Below, one piece after another: positions 1 through 8,176 of a stretch of 16,615 bases of DNA. The notes under the pieces were generated by a model that saw nothing but the letters and a program-made list of their open reading frames with translations, ran no database searches and was not told where the DNA came from. A program made the position numbers and the translations under genes. Origin of the DNA: JAUVKA01 sp964465145 (lineage in GTDB: Bacteria; Bacteroidota; Bacteroidia; Bacteroidales; UBA12481); assembly GCA_964465145.1 (NCBI GenBank), contig CAYXJR010000087.1:1-16615 (forward strand). The letters run 5' to 3'. The first letter of the stretch is position 1. Each line of letters opens with the position of its first letter.

Positions 1-259
1 CTAACGATATAGATAAATTTAAAGAGTGTTGCAAATTTTTGTCATGTACTTAGTTAAAATATATAAAATACATACTGGTTATATGAAAATAAATTGGGAG
101 GGGAATATATGCATTAGCTGAAAGGAAGTTTAGAAAGCTTGTCTTTTATTAAACTTACGTGTAAATTTTTGTTAAATGAGTTTTATATAACATGATTTGC
201 ATATATGTGGGTTATTGAATTGATTAACTTCGCCCATTAATAATTTGATTTTTAGGTGA
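1..259. other. AT-rich leader region, no gene seen
   Basis: This stretch is strongly AT-rich and has no open frame of useful length and no tRNA-like fold that I can see. The ten-base word AAATTTTTGT occurs twice, at 33-42 and 163-172. It presumably carries the promoter of the serine hydrolase gene starting at 260. I could not find a full match to the Bacteroidota promoter pattern (TTTG, about 19-21 bases, TAnnTTTG). The nearest is TAACTTCG around 222-229, one mismatch from the -7 box and without a properly spaced TTTG. Confidence 0.5.
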
Positions 260-1195
260 ATGAAACAGATATTTTCCAGTATAGTTTTATTGTTGTTGTG
301 TTTTGCCCCCAGCTGTTCCGCACAGCCTGAAATTCCATCATCCAGTGAGCTTCCTATCAGGGTTAATTCTTCTGAGTTTGTGCCGATGTGGAATCTGGAG
401 GGACAGGAATTACAAGTGCTGCTGGAGAAAAAAATCCGTTCAAATCCTCAATGGAGGGAATTGGTCAATAAGAAGAAAATGGCAGTTGGCCTGGTCGACA
501 TGCGTGATCTGAGTAATATTGAGTTTGCCGGGCTTAATCCTAATGTGATGATGTATGCAGCCAGTCTGCCCAAAATTGCAATTTTACTGGCATCAATGGA
601 TGCCTTTGAGAAGGGCGACCTTGAGGAAAGGCCCGACTACATTGATGATCTTAGGCTTATGATCGCTAAATCAGACAATGCTGCATCCACCAGGATGATT
701 GACCGCCTTGGTTACGACAGGATCAATGGTGTTTTGATGGATCCGAGATATGAGCTTTACAACAAAGAACGAGGAGGGGGATTATGGGTAGGCAAAAGAT
801 ATGCAAAAACGGGATCCAGGGAGCCTGAACCTATGAAGGGTATAAGCCATGCGGCCACAGCAGCGCAGGTCTGCCGGTATTTTTATATGCTGGCATTCGG
901 CCAGTTGGTGACTTTCGATAGGTCGAAACAGATGCTGGACATAATGGTTGATCCTGAACTTCACCATAAATTCGTCAATACCATCGATAAAATAGCCCCC
1001 AATGCCCATGTTTACAGAAAATCCGGTACCTGGCAGAATTACCATGCCGATTCAATGCTCGTTTGGGGGCCTACCTGGAGGAAATACATCCTTGTTGCAC
1101 TTATTGAGGATCCCAGGGGAGAGGCAATCTGCCGTCAGCTGGTTATCAGCATTGAAGAAGTGCTCGCAGAGCGGATCCCGGTTCCAAGCGAATAA
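260..1195 (+). CDS. Exported beta-lactamase-fold serine hydrolase
   Basis: This 311-residue protein has an N-terminal hydrophobic signal (about residues 1-20) ending in a cysteine-containing CSAQP stretch. It is therefore exported, either cleaved by signal peptidase I or, less clearly, lipid-anchored at C19 (the lipobox PSC is poor). All three active-site motifs of the penicillin-binding protein/beta-lactamase superfamily are visible: SLPK (S102, K105), SDN (138-140) and KSG (254-256) followed by T. The SDN triad and the size resemble class A beta-lactamase-like proteins. The Glu of the omega loop (ExxLN in true class A enzymes) is not clearly present; YELYN at about 164-168 is only a partial match. 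A peptidoglycan- or ester-directed hydrolase is as likely as a beta-lactamase, and resistance should not be inferred. The stop codon overlaps the next gene's start (TAATG), so translation is probably coupled to the transporter-like gene. A related but divergent serine hydrolase sits in the facing operon. Confidence 0.85.
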   Translation: MKQIFSSIVLLLLCFAPSCSAQPEIPSSSELPIRVNSSEFVPMWNLEGQELQVLLEKKIRSNPQWRELVNKKKMAVGLVDMRDLSNIEFAGLNPNVMMYAASLPKIAILLASMDAFEKGDLEERPDYIDDLRLMIAKSDNAASTRMIDRLGYDRINGVLMDPRYELYNKERGGGLWVGKRYAKTGSREPEPMKGISHAATAAQVCRYFYMLAFGQLVTFDRSKQMLDIMVDPELHHKFVNTIDKIAPNAHVYRKSGTWQNYHADSMLVWGPTWRKYILVALIEDPRGEAICRQLVISIEEVLAERIPVPSE

Positions 1196-3858
1196 TGAAA
1201 GAAAAGATTATTGCATACCTGAGGCCTCTCTTTTTTAGAACATTCGATATCAGGGAGGGCGAGTTCGTCAGGGCAAGGCTGATGCTGATACAGATATTTC
1301 TGATTATCAGCAGTTTGCTTGTTATTAAGCCAGCCATTAATGCCATGTTCCTGGCCAATTTTGGTGCCAGGCAGCTCCCCGTGGCCTTTATTCTGGTTGC
1401 ATTGAGTGCTGCTGTTGTTTCCTTCCTCTATTCCCGGATCCTGAATAAATTGCCGCTTAATAAGATTATTATCAGGACCATCTGGGCCTCCACCTTTTCG
1501 TTTATTGTTTTCGGCATTCTTCTGAAGCTTAATTTCCTGGTTGGCGGGGTCCTCTATGTATTTTACATATGGATTGCGATTTTCGGGGTTTTGTCGGCCT
1601 CCCAGTTCTGGATCCTTGCAAACCTCGTTTTCAATTCGCGTGAAGCAAAGCGTCTTTTTGGCTTCATCGGGGCCGGAGCTATCGCAGGAGGTATTTTCGG
1701 CGGATATTTTGCAACCCTCCTTGCTTCTCTTGTAGGTAGTGAAAATCTTGTGTTCGGAGGGGCCTTCCTCCTGGCATTATCAATCCCCGTAACCCGGAAA
1801 ATATGGAAACTTCATGTTTCCCGTGATGAAACAGAAAGGGATAGCACCATTAAAGTGCAGGAATCCGGGAAAAACCCGATCAGGTTAATTCTTGGTTCAC
1901 GTCACCTGACTTACATGGCCTTAATAATAGCTGTGAGCGTGATAGTCGCAAAGCTTGTTGAATATCAATACAGCGCAATTGCTGCTGCCAGGATAAAGAA
2001 CCCTGATGATCTGACCGCCTTTTTTGGTTTCTGGTTTTCCAACTTCAGTGTTCTCTCCCTCCTGATACAACTTTTCCTTACCCGACGCGTGGTCGGGGTT
2101 TTCGGAGTGGGGATATCCCTGTTTTTTTTGCCGCTGGGAATTATGGTCGGAGCAGTGATACTTGTGTTTTTCCCTGAACTCTGGGCTGCTATTCTTATCA
2201 AAATGGTCGACGGAAGCCTTAAGCAATCTATCAATAAATCGGCAAATGAGTTGTTGGCCCTGCCGATTCCTTCGGATATAAAAAAGCACACAAAAAGCTT
2301 CATTGATATCTTTGTTGATTCTGCTGCTACGGGTGTGGGAGGTCTGATACTTCTTTTTGTGGTGACCGGGCTGAACCTGTCAACTGTTTTTGTCAGCATA
2401 ATAATTTTCCTCCTTCTGGTTTTATGGATTTACCTGGCGGTTAAAGTCAGGAGGGAATATATGAAGCAATTTAAGGCAAAGATTATCGAGTTCCAAGGCG
2501 CCCATGGTTACCCTCTCAATGAAATAGAGAGTTTGTCCATTCTCGACAGTATCAAAGAGGTTTTTAAAAATGGCAGTGAAGACCAGATCATTTATATGTT
2601 AAAGAAAGTTATTGAAATCAGGGACGAGAGGCTTATTGAAAATATTTTCGAACTCGTGAAGCATGATTCGCCCAAAGTGCGTTTAGAGGCCCTTAGAAAT
2701 CTTTACTTCCTGAATTCAATAAACTACTCTGAGGAACTATCCCACCTAACCGGCGATCCTGATGAGCAGGTCAGGATTGCCACTTTTGAATACCTTACAG
2801 GGCATATTACGGTGGAGAGGATTGAGGAACTTACCACATACCTGGAGCACCCGGATTCTGATATCAGACAGGCGGCGCTTATTGCCCTTGCAACAGAATC
2901 GAAAGGGAATACGGAACTTCAAAAAAAACTAGGTTTACTCGAGATTATAAAGGATAAAAGGAAGAAGGTTGAAATGCTGGACCTGCCAGAAAAGGCAATT
3001 AAAACGAAGAAGGTCGTTTTGCGGGCTATTGGTGCAGGCCAGATTGTTTCCCTGTATGATTATATTACCCTTAACCTGGAAAGCAGTAACAAGCAATTGG
3101 TCTTAACAGCTATTGAATCAGCTGGATACACCATAGATCCGATTTTTGTAAAACCGCTGTTCAGACTGCTGGATGATAAAAATTACCGTTCAGTTGCCTT
3201 AATTGCCCTGTCGGGGTACGATTCAATATTGTTTGAATATATTCCAGATAATCAGGATGAAATGGAAAGCTGGGGAGAAAAAATCACACTCATCCCCCAG
3301 GTGCTCGAATTAATAGACTCTCAAAGATCGGTAGATTATCTTTTTAATTTGTTGGAAAATAATCATAAGGAGGCAGCAGAGCAGTCCCTGCTTGCCCTCG
3401 ATGGACTGAAATCAAAATTCAAACATCTGAAATTCAGCGATAAGAAGGTAAAAAGCAAGATTCATAAAGAGGCAATAATTTTTCATGATGCCTTAACAGT
3501 GCTTAGCCAGGAGCATTATAACCAATCAGGAATACTGGTTTCAGGTGATGGAACAGACGGTGAGCATGAATTTATTCCTTTGAATGATAATGATATAAGA
3601 AAATGTCTTAACAGGATTTTCAGGCTGCTGGGTATTATTTATGACCCGGAAGAAATGCTGGGTGTTTTCAATGCCATATGCAGTGATGCAGAAGAGACCC
3701 GGCTGAATGCAATTGAGTTCCTTGATGCCCTGCTGGATCCGGGAATAAAGAGGCTGGTCATACCTATTGTTGAAGCGGCTCTGTCTGAAAAGCTGAGCAA
3801 AGAGATAATTCGGTCGGTTGATTTCAGTAAAGTGGATATCAGGAGCCTGTTCAGATAA
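1195..3858 (+). CDS. ATP/ADP-translocase-like membrane protein with C-terminal HEAT repeats
   Basis: This 887-residue protein has two parts. Residues about 28-415 form a multi-pass membrane region resembling the TLC ATP:ADP antiporter class (Npt1/Npt2-like, MFS-related). Telling segments are FWILANLVFNSREAKRLFG followed by a Gly/Ala-rich stretch (about 138-170), EYQYSAIAA (256-264) and the KQSINKSANELLALPIPSD stretch (343-361). Residues about 440-880 are soluble and helical with HEAT-type units such as VRLEALRNL (495-503), VRIATFEYL (526-534), IRQAALIAL (557-565) and YRSVALIAL (664-672). In obligate intracellular bacteria and plastids the family exchanges nucleotides across a membrane. Free-living Bacteroidota members with HEAT tails have no role that I can name, so the substrate is unknown. 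The ATG overlaps the stop of the upstream serine hydrolase by one base. The gene runs head-on into an operon for an exported ATP-grasp protein, which makes a role in moving nucleotide to the periplasm an attractive but unproved inference. Confidence 0.82.
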   Translation: MKEKIIAYLRPLFFRTFDIREGEFVRARLMLIQIFLIISSLLVIKPAINAMFLANFGARQLPVAFILVALSAAVVSFLYSRILNKLPLNKIIIRTIWASTFSFIVFGILLKLNFLVGGVLYVFYIWIAIFGVLSASQFWILANLVFNSREAKRLFGFIGAGAIAGGIFGGYFATLLASLVGSENLVFGGAFLLALSIPVTRKIWKLHVSRDETERDSTIKVQESGKNPIRLILGSRHLTYMALIIAVSVIVAKLVEYQYSAIAAARIKNPDDLTAFFGFWFSNFSVLSLLIQLFLTRRVVGVFGVGISLFFLPLGIMVGAVILVFFPELWAAILIKMVDGSLKQSINKSANELLALPIPSDIKKHTKSFIDIFVDSAATGVGGLILLFVVTGLNLSTVFVSIIIFLLLVLWIYLAVKVRREYMKQFKAKIIEFQGAHGYPLNEIESLSILDSIKEVFKNGSEDQIIYMLKKVIEIRDERLIENIFELVKHDSPKVRLEALRNLYFLNSINYSEELSHLTGDPDEQVRIATFEYLTGHITVERIEELTTYLEHPDSDIRQAALIALATESKGNTELQKKLGLLEIIKDKRKKVEMLDLPEKAIKTKKVVLRAIGAGQIVSLYDYITLNLESSNKQLVLTAIESAGYTIDPIFVKPLFRLLDDKNYRSVALIALSGYDSILFEYIPDNQDEMESWGEKITLIPQVLELIDSQRSVDYLFNLLENNHKEAAEQSLLALDGLKSKFKHLKFSDKKVKSKIHKEAIIFHDALTVLSQEHYNQSGILVSGDGTDGEHEFIPLNDNDIRKCLNRIFRLLGIIYDPEEMLGVFNAICSDAEETRLNAIEFLDALLDPGIKRLVIPIVEAALSEKLSKEIIRSVDFSKVDIRSLFR

Positions 3859-3900
3859 GACAGTCTAATGTGTTCCGAATCCTGATAGGTAATCAGAGGA
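3859..3900. other. Convergent intergenic gap with imperfect inverted repeat
   Basis: Only 42 bases separate two converging stop codons. The gap contains ATCCTGAT followed shortly by ATCAGAGGAT, an imperfect inverted repeat with a small bulge whose right arm reaches the minus-strand stop. There is no long T tract on either side. It might act as a weak bidirectional terminator, but the evidence is thin. Confidence 0.3.
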
Positions 3901-5142
3901 TCAGTTCCTGACAATCTTATCAATCCTGGAAGCGAGAGCCATGTGATCGTTTGCGGAGTTTTTGCGAAGGACATTTGACATCAGGGCTACCATGTAAACT
4001 GTTCCATCAGGATGTTCGACAATTGCCACAGAATTCATATAGTTATAAACGTTACCCATGTATTTGCCGCATACAAAATCGGGTTCATCCTTGCATTTGT
4101 ACAGGCTTCCCGATTTAAAATACAGGGCAGCACTGGCGAGATCCGGGGATGCGGCATACCTTATCCTTCTGTCGGTAATATATAGCAGCTTCTTTATTTC
4201 AAGGCTTGATAAAGGGTCAACGATCAGGCCCCTCTCCATTGCTACCAGGTACTGAAGAAATCCTGCCGGAGTTGCCTTGCTGCCCCCTTGTCCGGGGCAC
4301 ATCTTCTGGCCTTCACTCGTAAACAGGTTCCCGAGCCAGAAATCATCTTTTGTGATACCTATTTTTGCCATTGGGGCGTTAACCACCTCCATCGACCATA
4401 CCCTAAGTGAGTCTTTCGGGGTTGTGGCCCAGAAGTTTTTCTCCACAGCTTCCGAAACCGGGTATTGTCTTCCAAAAGCCCTCATCAGAACAAGTTCTTT
4501 CCAGACAATACTGGCGGCTGCATTAGAGCTGACAGACAGCATATGGTCGGCCCATTCATAAAGTGAAAATATATCCTGCGGCTGGACCACTCTCTTGAAG
4601 AATTCTCCGCTTTCCGGGTTAAAAAATGGTACTGTATGTACATTGGTAATGCACCAGCGGTCGGCTTTAACCATTCTTGTCCTTAACAGTTCCTGCCTTT
4701 TCTCAAAAGAATCAGGATATAGCCTCTGAAGTTCAGTAAACAAACCGGCAGCAACGGCTAATTTGGCAACACTGCCCGGCATGTATGACGAGCTGATTTT
4801 TTTACTGGCAAATCTCACCGGTTTGCCCGGAGTTATTTCCATCATAGCCAGAGAATAGCTCTCATCCATCGAGGGGAACAGCTGCTCTATCTTCTTTTGC
4901 AATACAGGGTCTGGTTTGGGAAAATTCCCCAGACTGTCGCCCCGTTTGTTCATGAGATTGAGCCTTATCTGATCCGTGGATTTTAAGGCACCCGGAACAG
5001 GTTTAGTATCCTTGATTTCACCCGACAGGATCCTCTCCAGCCTGACCAATCTTCTTATTCCTGTTTTCTTGAACCCATCAATAGGATAATAGAAACTCAG
5101 GGCAATTCCTGATATTAGCAGGAGGAGTAATATTTTTTTCAT
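3901..5142 (-). CDS. Exported beta-lactamase-fold serine hydrolase (second copy, divergent)
   Basis: This 413-residue protein starts with a short charged N-terminus and a hydrophobic segment (about residues 4-18), which acts as a signal peptide or membrane anchor. The superfamily active-site motifs are present: SVAK (S124, K127), SSN (205-207) and KSG (343-345). It is about 100 residues longer than the plus-strand hydrolase at 260-1195, with extra sequence before the SxxK motif and between SxxK and SxN. The two are not recent duplicates. Three cysteines near the end of the catalytic domain (C350, C358 and an earlier C282) could form a disulfide in the periplasm. The start codon overlaps the stop of the upstream dikinase-like gene by four bases (ATGA), so the two are almost certainly one transcript with coupled translation. 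The substrate is unknown; peptidoglycan peptides or another acyl bond are possible. Confidence 0.83.
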   Translation of the reverse strand: MKKILLLLLISGIALSFYYPIDGFKKTGIRRLVRLERILSGEIKDTKPVPGALKSTDQIRLNLMNKRGDSLGNFPKPDPVLQKKIEQLFPSMDESYSLAMMEITPGKPVRFASKKISSSYMPGSVAKLAVAAGLFTELQRLYPDSFEKRQELLRTRMVKADRWCITNVHTVPFFNPESGEFFKRVVQPQDIFSLYEWADHMLSVSSNAAASIVWKELVLMRAFGRQYPVSEAVEKNFWATTPKDSLRVWSMEVVNAPMAKIGITKDDFWLGNLFTSEGQKMCPGQGGSKATPAGFLQYLVAMERGLIVDPLSSLEIKKLLYITDRRIRYAASPDLASAALYFKSGSLYKCKDEPDFVCGKYMGNVYNYMNSVAIVEHPDGTVYMVALMSNVLRKNSANDHMALASRIDKIVRN

Positions 5143-8042
5143 TGTATCCTGGTTGATAGGGGAATTATTTTTGTTTCATCAATTACCGGATTCAGGCTGG
5201 CAAGATACTGGGAAGAGCGGGCATTTTTATTCTCCACGAACGGCCTTATCTGGAAAAGCCAGATTTTATTGTCCAGGAATCCCAGTTCTATGTCATAATC
5301 CTGATCACTGTTTGAGTGGTCCTTCAGAAGGGTTTTTATGTTTAGGGCCATCATTTCCAACTGTTTGATTTTTGAAAGGTTAAGAATAGATTTCTCAAAA
5401 GTTGCAGGAGTTTTCAATGTTCCCCCGGTTGAGGGAAGGGAATTGAAAAAGGGTTCACGGGCAGGGGATATAAGCATATCAGAACCATTCTCAAATACCC
5501 AGTAGCTTTCGGCAACCTGACCTTCCACAGCTCCGCCGGCGCCGCGGCTAAAGGCCATCGTCAGTCCCTTTTTATTGGCTTCGCCTACCAGCCGTGTAAT
5601 CATAACCCCTGAACAATCGACGTTTACCGAAGGTATTATGAGTATTGAAGGGAATACATTCTCCGGGTTATCGAGAAATAACTGCCTCCACCTGAAGCTT
5701 CGTTCCGTATAGGGTGAAGCCCATACTTCCCGGATACCCTGTAGTATATTGGCTTCCTCAACAACATTAAAGAGTGTAAGGTTGAGTCCTGCACCAGTAA
5801 AATCTTTCAGATCCTCCATATTTGTGTCCGATCGCAGGAATACAGGGATTGTTCCAATCCTTTTGCCGAAGACCTTTTGAAAAGTCTGTTGTATTTCAGT
5901 GTTGAATCCAGGTAAAAACGGTATTTTCTTTATTTCAGAACTAAGCTTTGCCAGTAAGGCAAGCAACTCTTGTTCAATTTCAGCCTCATCCACTCCGGCC
6001 GACCTGGCCAGATCAGCCTGTGCAAAACCATTCAGCAGGAAGTTCCAATAAGATATCTTTGATCCGGGCATTAGCTGATCCATGTGTTTTTTGAAAACGC
6101 CAAAGGGGATGACAATTCCATTGACAACATGATCCGGGAATAACTTTTTAAGCTCACCCAGGTTTGCCGCTTTTGGTCCGCACAGAATGCCGGATGATGA
6201 TGCATCCAGCCCGGACAGGTCGATCAAACCATCAGTTGAAAGATCAATTCGTTTTACCGGTACGTGCACCCTCTCTGTATTTCGTTTGCTTGTCTCAAAA
6301 AGCTGTTTTTCAGCAGTGGTCATCTTGTCTGCGCTTTTCATTACCACCACATTTGCCGGTGAAACGGCATAGAAGACCTGCTGTCCTGAGTATTTCTTTA
6401 AAAGCGGGAAAACATCAGCTGTTATCAGTGCATTTGGGATTCCCAGGTTACGGGCAAGAAGCTGTACATGGGAAACCAGGTTCCCCTCGCTTGAAGTAGC
6501 AATTCCGGCCACAGGTTTCATATCTGAAGGCGGATGATGAAAAACATATATTTTATCAAGGCCCAGGTCCGGGATAGGATCATTTTCATCTACCACCACA
6601 AGTTCTGCCTTTGCAAATCCAGGGTTGAGCCCCCGCACAGATCCGGTATTGATTGTTCCAAAAAGCTGCCCCTGGGTGTTGGTCATTTCAGATATAAAAT
6701 CCCCAAGGGAGGATACGGCATCCCCCAGGGATAAAAGCAGTGATGACCTGATCCAATCATCCGAAACAGAGGAGATCTTATCTGAAAACTCTGCAAACCT
6801 GCTTATATCCGATTGATAATTTGCCCTGATCATAAGCGTTCCCCATTGGACAATGTTCCTGGCTGTTCTGAATTTAAGATTTAGCTCCTTGAGGCTAAGC
6901 TGGGATCTATCGTCAACCAGCAATTGATCTTTCACTGCATCCCACTCCCATATTTCCAGAAAACCGGTTCCTGCAAGCCCCTTGCTAAGACTGCTGATCT
7001 TTTGGATCAATTCTCTGAGGTCAGCGGTATTCCAATAAGATGATTGGGAAAGCAATTGGCTTTCAAGATAAACCGAGAGATCTAAAAGATCCAGCCTGGC
7101 TAGGGGGTCGGTAATTTGAAGTGAAGCAAGCCTTATTTGCCATAGTAATTCGCTTCCTGTTTGAATTTTTGAGGATGCAGTATTGGAACGAAGGTAACTC
7201 TCAAGCAGGCCATGCAGGTTTTGATTTATTTCAGGATTTTTGGTGGTGCGTTTAATTAACTTCTGGATATCGCCTTCATTTACAGGCAAATATTGTGTTT
7301 CCAGGGCTTTCAGGAGTTGTGAGCCCTTTTCCTTTAAGGTAACAGTTAGATTTTGTTCATGCTTTGCCATGAAGGATTTAACACTTGCAAAATCTGTTGA
7401 ATCAGGTTGTCCGTGGATTTTCACCCTGAGATTCAAAAAAGGGGCATATGCATCGGAAATATCTTTCGACAGGGCCCTGATTTCCCGTGTAAGCTGGTTA
7501 TCCCCTGTATGGGGTATGTCCCTGACGGATTGTCTGATCAGGAAAAATTTCTTTCCATAATCACCAGGTTGAGCCAGGAGCCATTTATAGAATTCCATTC
7601 CCCATTTTTCTTCGTCCTCTGCTTGCAATGCGCCCCTGTAAAACTGCGCCTTTTTCCACACCCACTGGTTATCCGTATTTTTAAGGAAGAGTTCAAATTG
7701 ATATTGTTTTAGCCTGGCCTGCTGATTTTCTTCATCCCAGAAATCTTCGAAGGCTGTGCCGGCCAGTATCTGTCCGATAAACACGTGCCTGGTTTCAGAA
7801 AGGCGAACAAGCTCATCTTTATATCGGGCACGTTGGATACCGCCCGGATCAGAACATCTTTCCTGTGGCGGCAATATAGTTCCATCTTTACAGAACCAGC
7901 GAATATCCTTATAGGGACCTTTCGGATCTTCCTTGTAACGGCTTATCATGTCCCTGATTTCCTGTCCTGTTTGTGCAACAGAAATTCCAGGAAATGAAAT
8001 GGTTATTCCAAAAAACAAAAGAAAAATATTCCGCTTATACAT
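5139..8042 (-). CDS. Exported glucan-dikinase-like protein (phosphohistidine domain then ATP-grasp PPDK_N domain)
   Basis: This 967-residue protein begins with a clear Sec signal peptide (MYKR, a hydrophobic core to about residue 21, then SVA-QT). Residues about 25-480 have no family I can name. They include a cysteine pair at C51 and C63 in a DGTILPP-containing stretch and long helical segments. Residues about 490-570 match the PEP-utilising mobile (phosphohistidine) domain, with VSHVQLLARNLGIPNA giving the likely phospho-acceptor H525. Residues about 618-935 match the ATP-grasp domain of pyruvate phosphate dikinase/PEP synthase: GPKAANLGEL (K624), FLRSDTNMEDLKDFTGAG (R737), SGVMITR, and DIELGF with QIRP (D917, E919, Q931, R933). 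The PEP/pyruvate TIM barrel is absent. The order His domain then ATP-grasp is the order of glucan water dikinase, opposite to PEP synthase. Key residues look intact, so an active ATP-dependent phosphotransferase is plausible, yet it is directed out of the cytoplasm. The acceptor is unknown; a wall or surface glycan is inferred only from domain order. It is first in a two-gene operon with the 413-residue serine hydrolase. Confidence 0.83.
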   Translation of the reverse strand: MYKRNIFLLFFGITISFPGISVAQTGQEIRDMISRYKEDPKGPYKDIRWFCKDGTILPPQERCSDPGGIQRARYKDELVRLSETRHVFIGQILAGTAFEDFWDEENQQARLKQYQFELFLKNTDNQWVWKKAQFYRGALQAEDEEKWGMEFYKWLLAQPGDYGKKFFLIRQSVRDIPHTGDNQLTREIRALSKDISDAYAPFLNLRVKIHGQPDSTDFASVKSFMAKHEQNLTVTLKEKGSQLLKALETQYLPVNEGDIQKLIKRTTKNPEINQNLHGLLESYLRSNTASSKIQTGSELLWQIRLASLQITDPLARLDLLDLSVYLESQLLSQSSYWNTADLRELIQKISSLSKGLAGTGFLEIWEWDAVKDQLLVDDRSQLSLKELNLKFRTARNIVQWGTLMIRANYQSDISRFAEFSDKISSVSDDWIRSSLLLSLGDAVSSLGDFISEMTNTQGQLFGTINTGSVRGLNPGFAKAELVVVDENDPIPDLGLDKIYVFHHPPSDMKPVAGIATSSEGNLVSHVQLLARNLGIPNALITADVFPLLKKYSGQQVFYAVSPANVVVMKSADKMTTAEKQLFETSKRNTERVHVPVKRIDLSTDGLIDLSGLDASSSGILCGPKAANLGELKKLFPDHVVNGIVIPFGVFKKHMDQLMPGSKISYWNFLLNGFAQADLARSAGVDEAEIEQELLALLAKLSSEIKKIPFLPGFNTEIQQTFQKVFGKRIGTIPVFLRSDTNMEDLKDFTGAGLNLTLFNVVEEANILQGIREVWASPYTERSFRWRQLFLDNPENVFPSILIIPSVNVDCSGVMITRLVGEANKKGLTMAFSRGAGGAVEGQVAESYWVFENGSDMLISPAREPFFNSLPSTGGTLKTPATFEKSILNLSKIKQLEMMALNIKTLLKDHSNSDQDYDIELGFLDNKIWLFQIRPFVENKNARSSQYLASLNPVIDETKIIPLSTRIQ

Positions 8043-8176
8043 CGTGAGGAGTCTTTTTATTGTCCTTTTATAAAATTACTAAGAATTTGAATGATATAAG
8101 GATATAAGATCTGATGATGTATTTCTATTTCCATAGATCCCATTAATTGTTATTTTTATGTTTAATCATGTATGTT

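Noticed and set aside
260..1195. Antibiotic-resistance beta-lactamase
   Set aside because: The fold motifs are present, but the omega-loop Glu pattern of class A enzymes is not clear and the operon context points to an envelope role; resistance cannot be claimed from this.
1921..2399. Two overlapping minus-strand open frames inside the transporter-like gene
   Set aside because: They are antisense to a clear membrane and HEAT protein, and their composition (many Lys, Pro, Thr and Ser without domain pattern) is typical of shadow frames.
5139..8042. PEP synthase or pyruvate phosphate dikinase of central metabolism
   Set aside because: The PEP/pyruvate barrel is missing, the domain order is reversed and a signal peptide is present.
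8043..8176. Clear promoter pair in the divergent gap between the dikinase and the glycosidase
   Set aside because: I found no exact TAnnTTTG with a spaced TTTG on either strand; the closest, TAATTTTA on the minus strand, is too weak to list.
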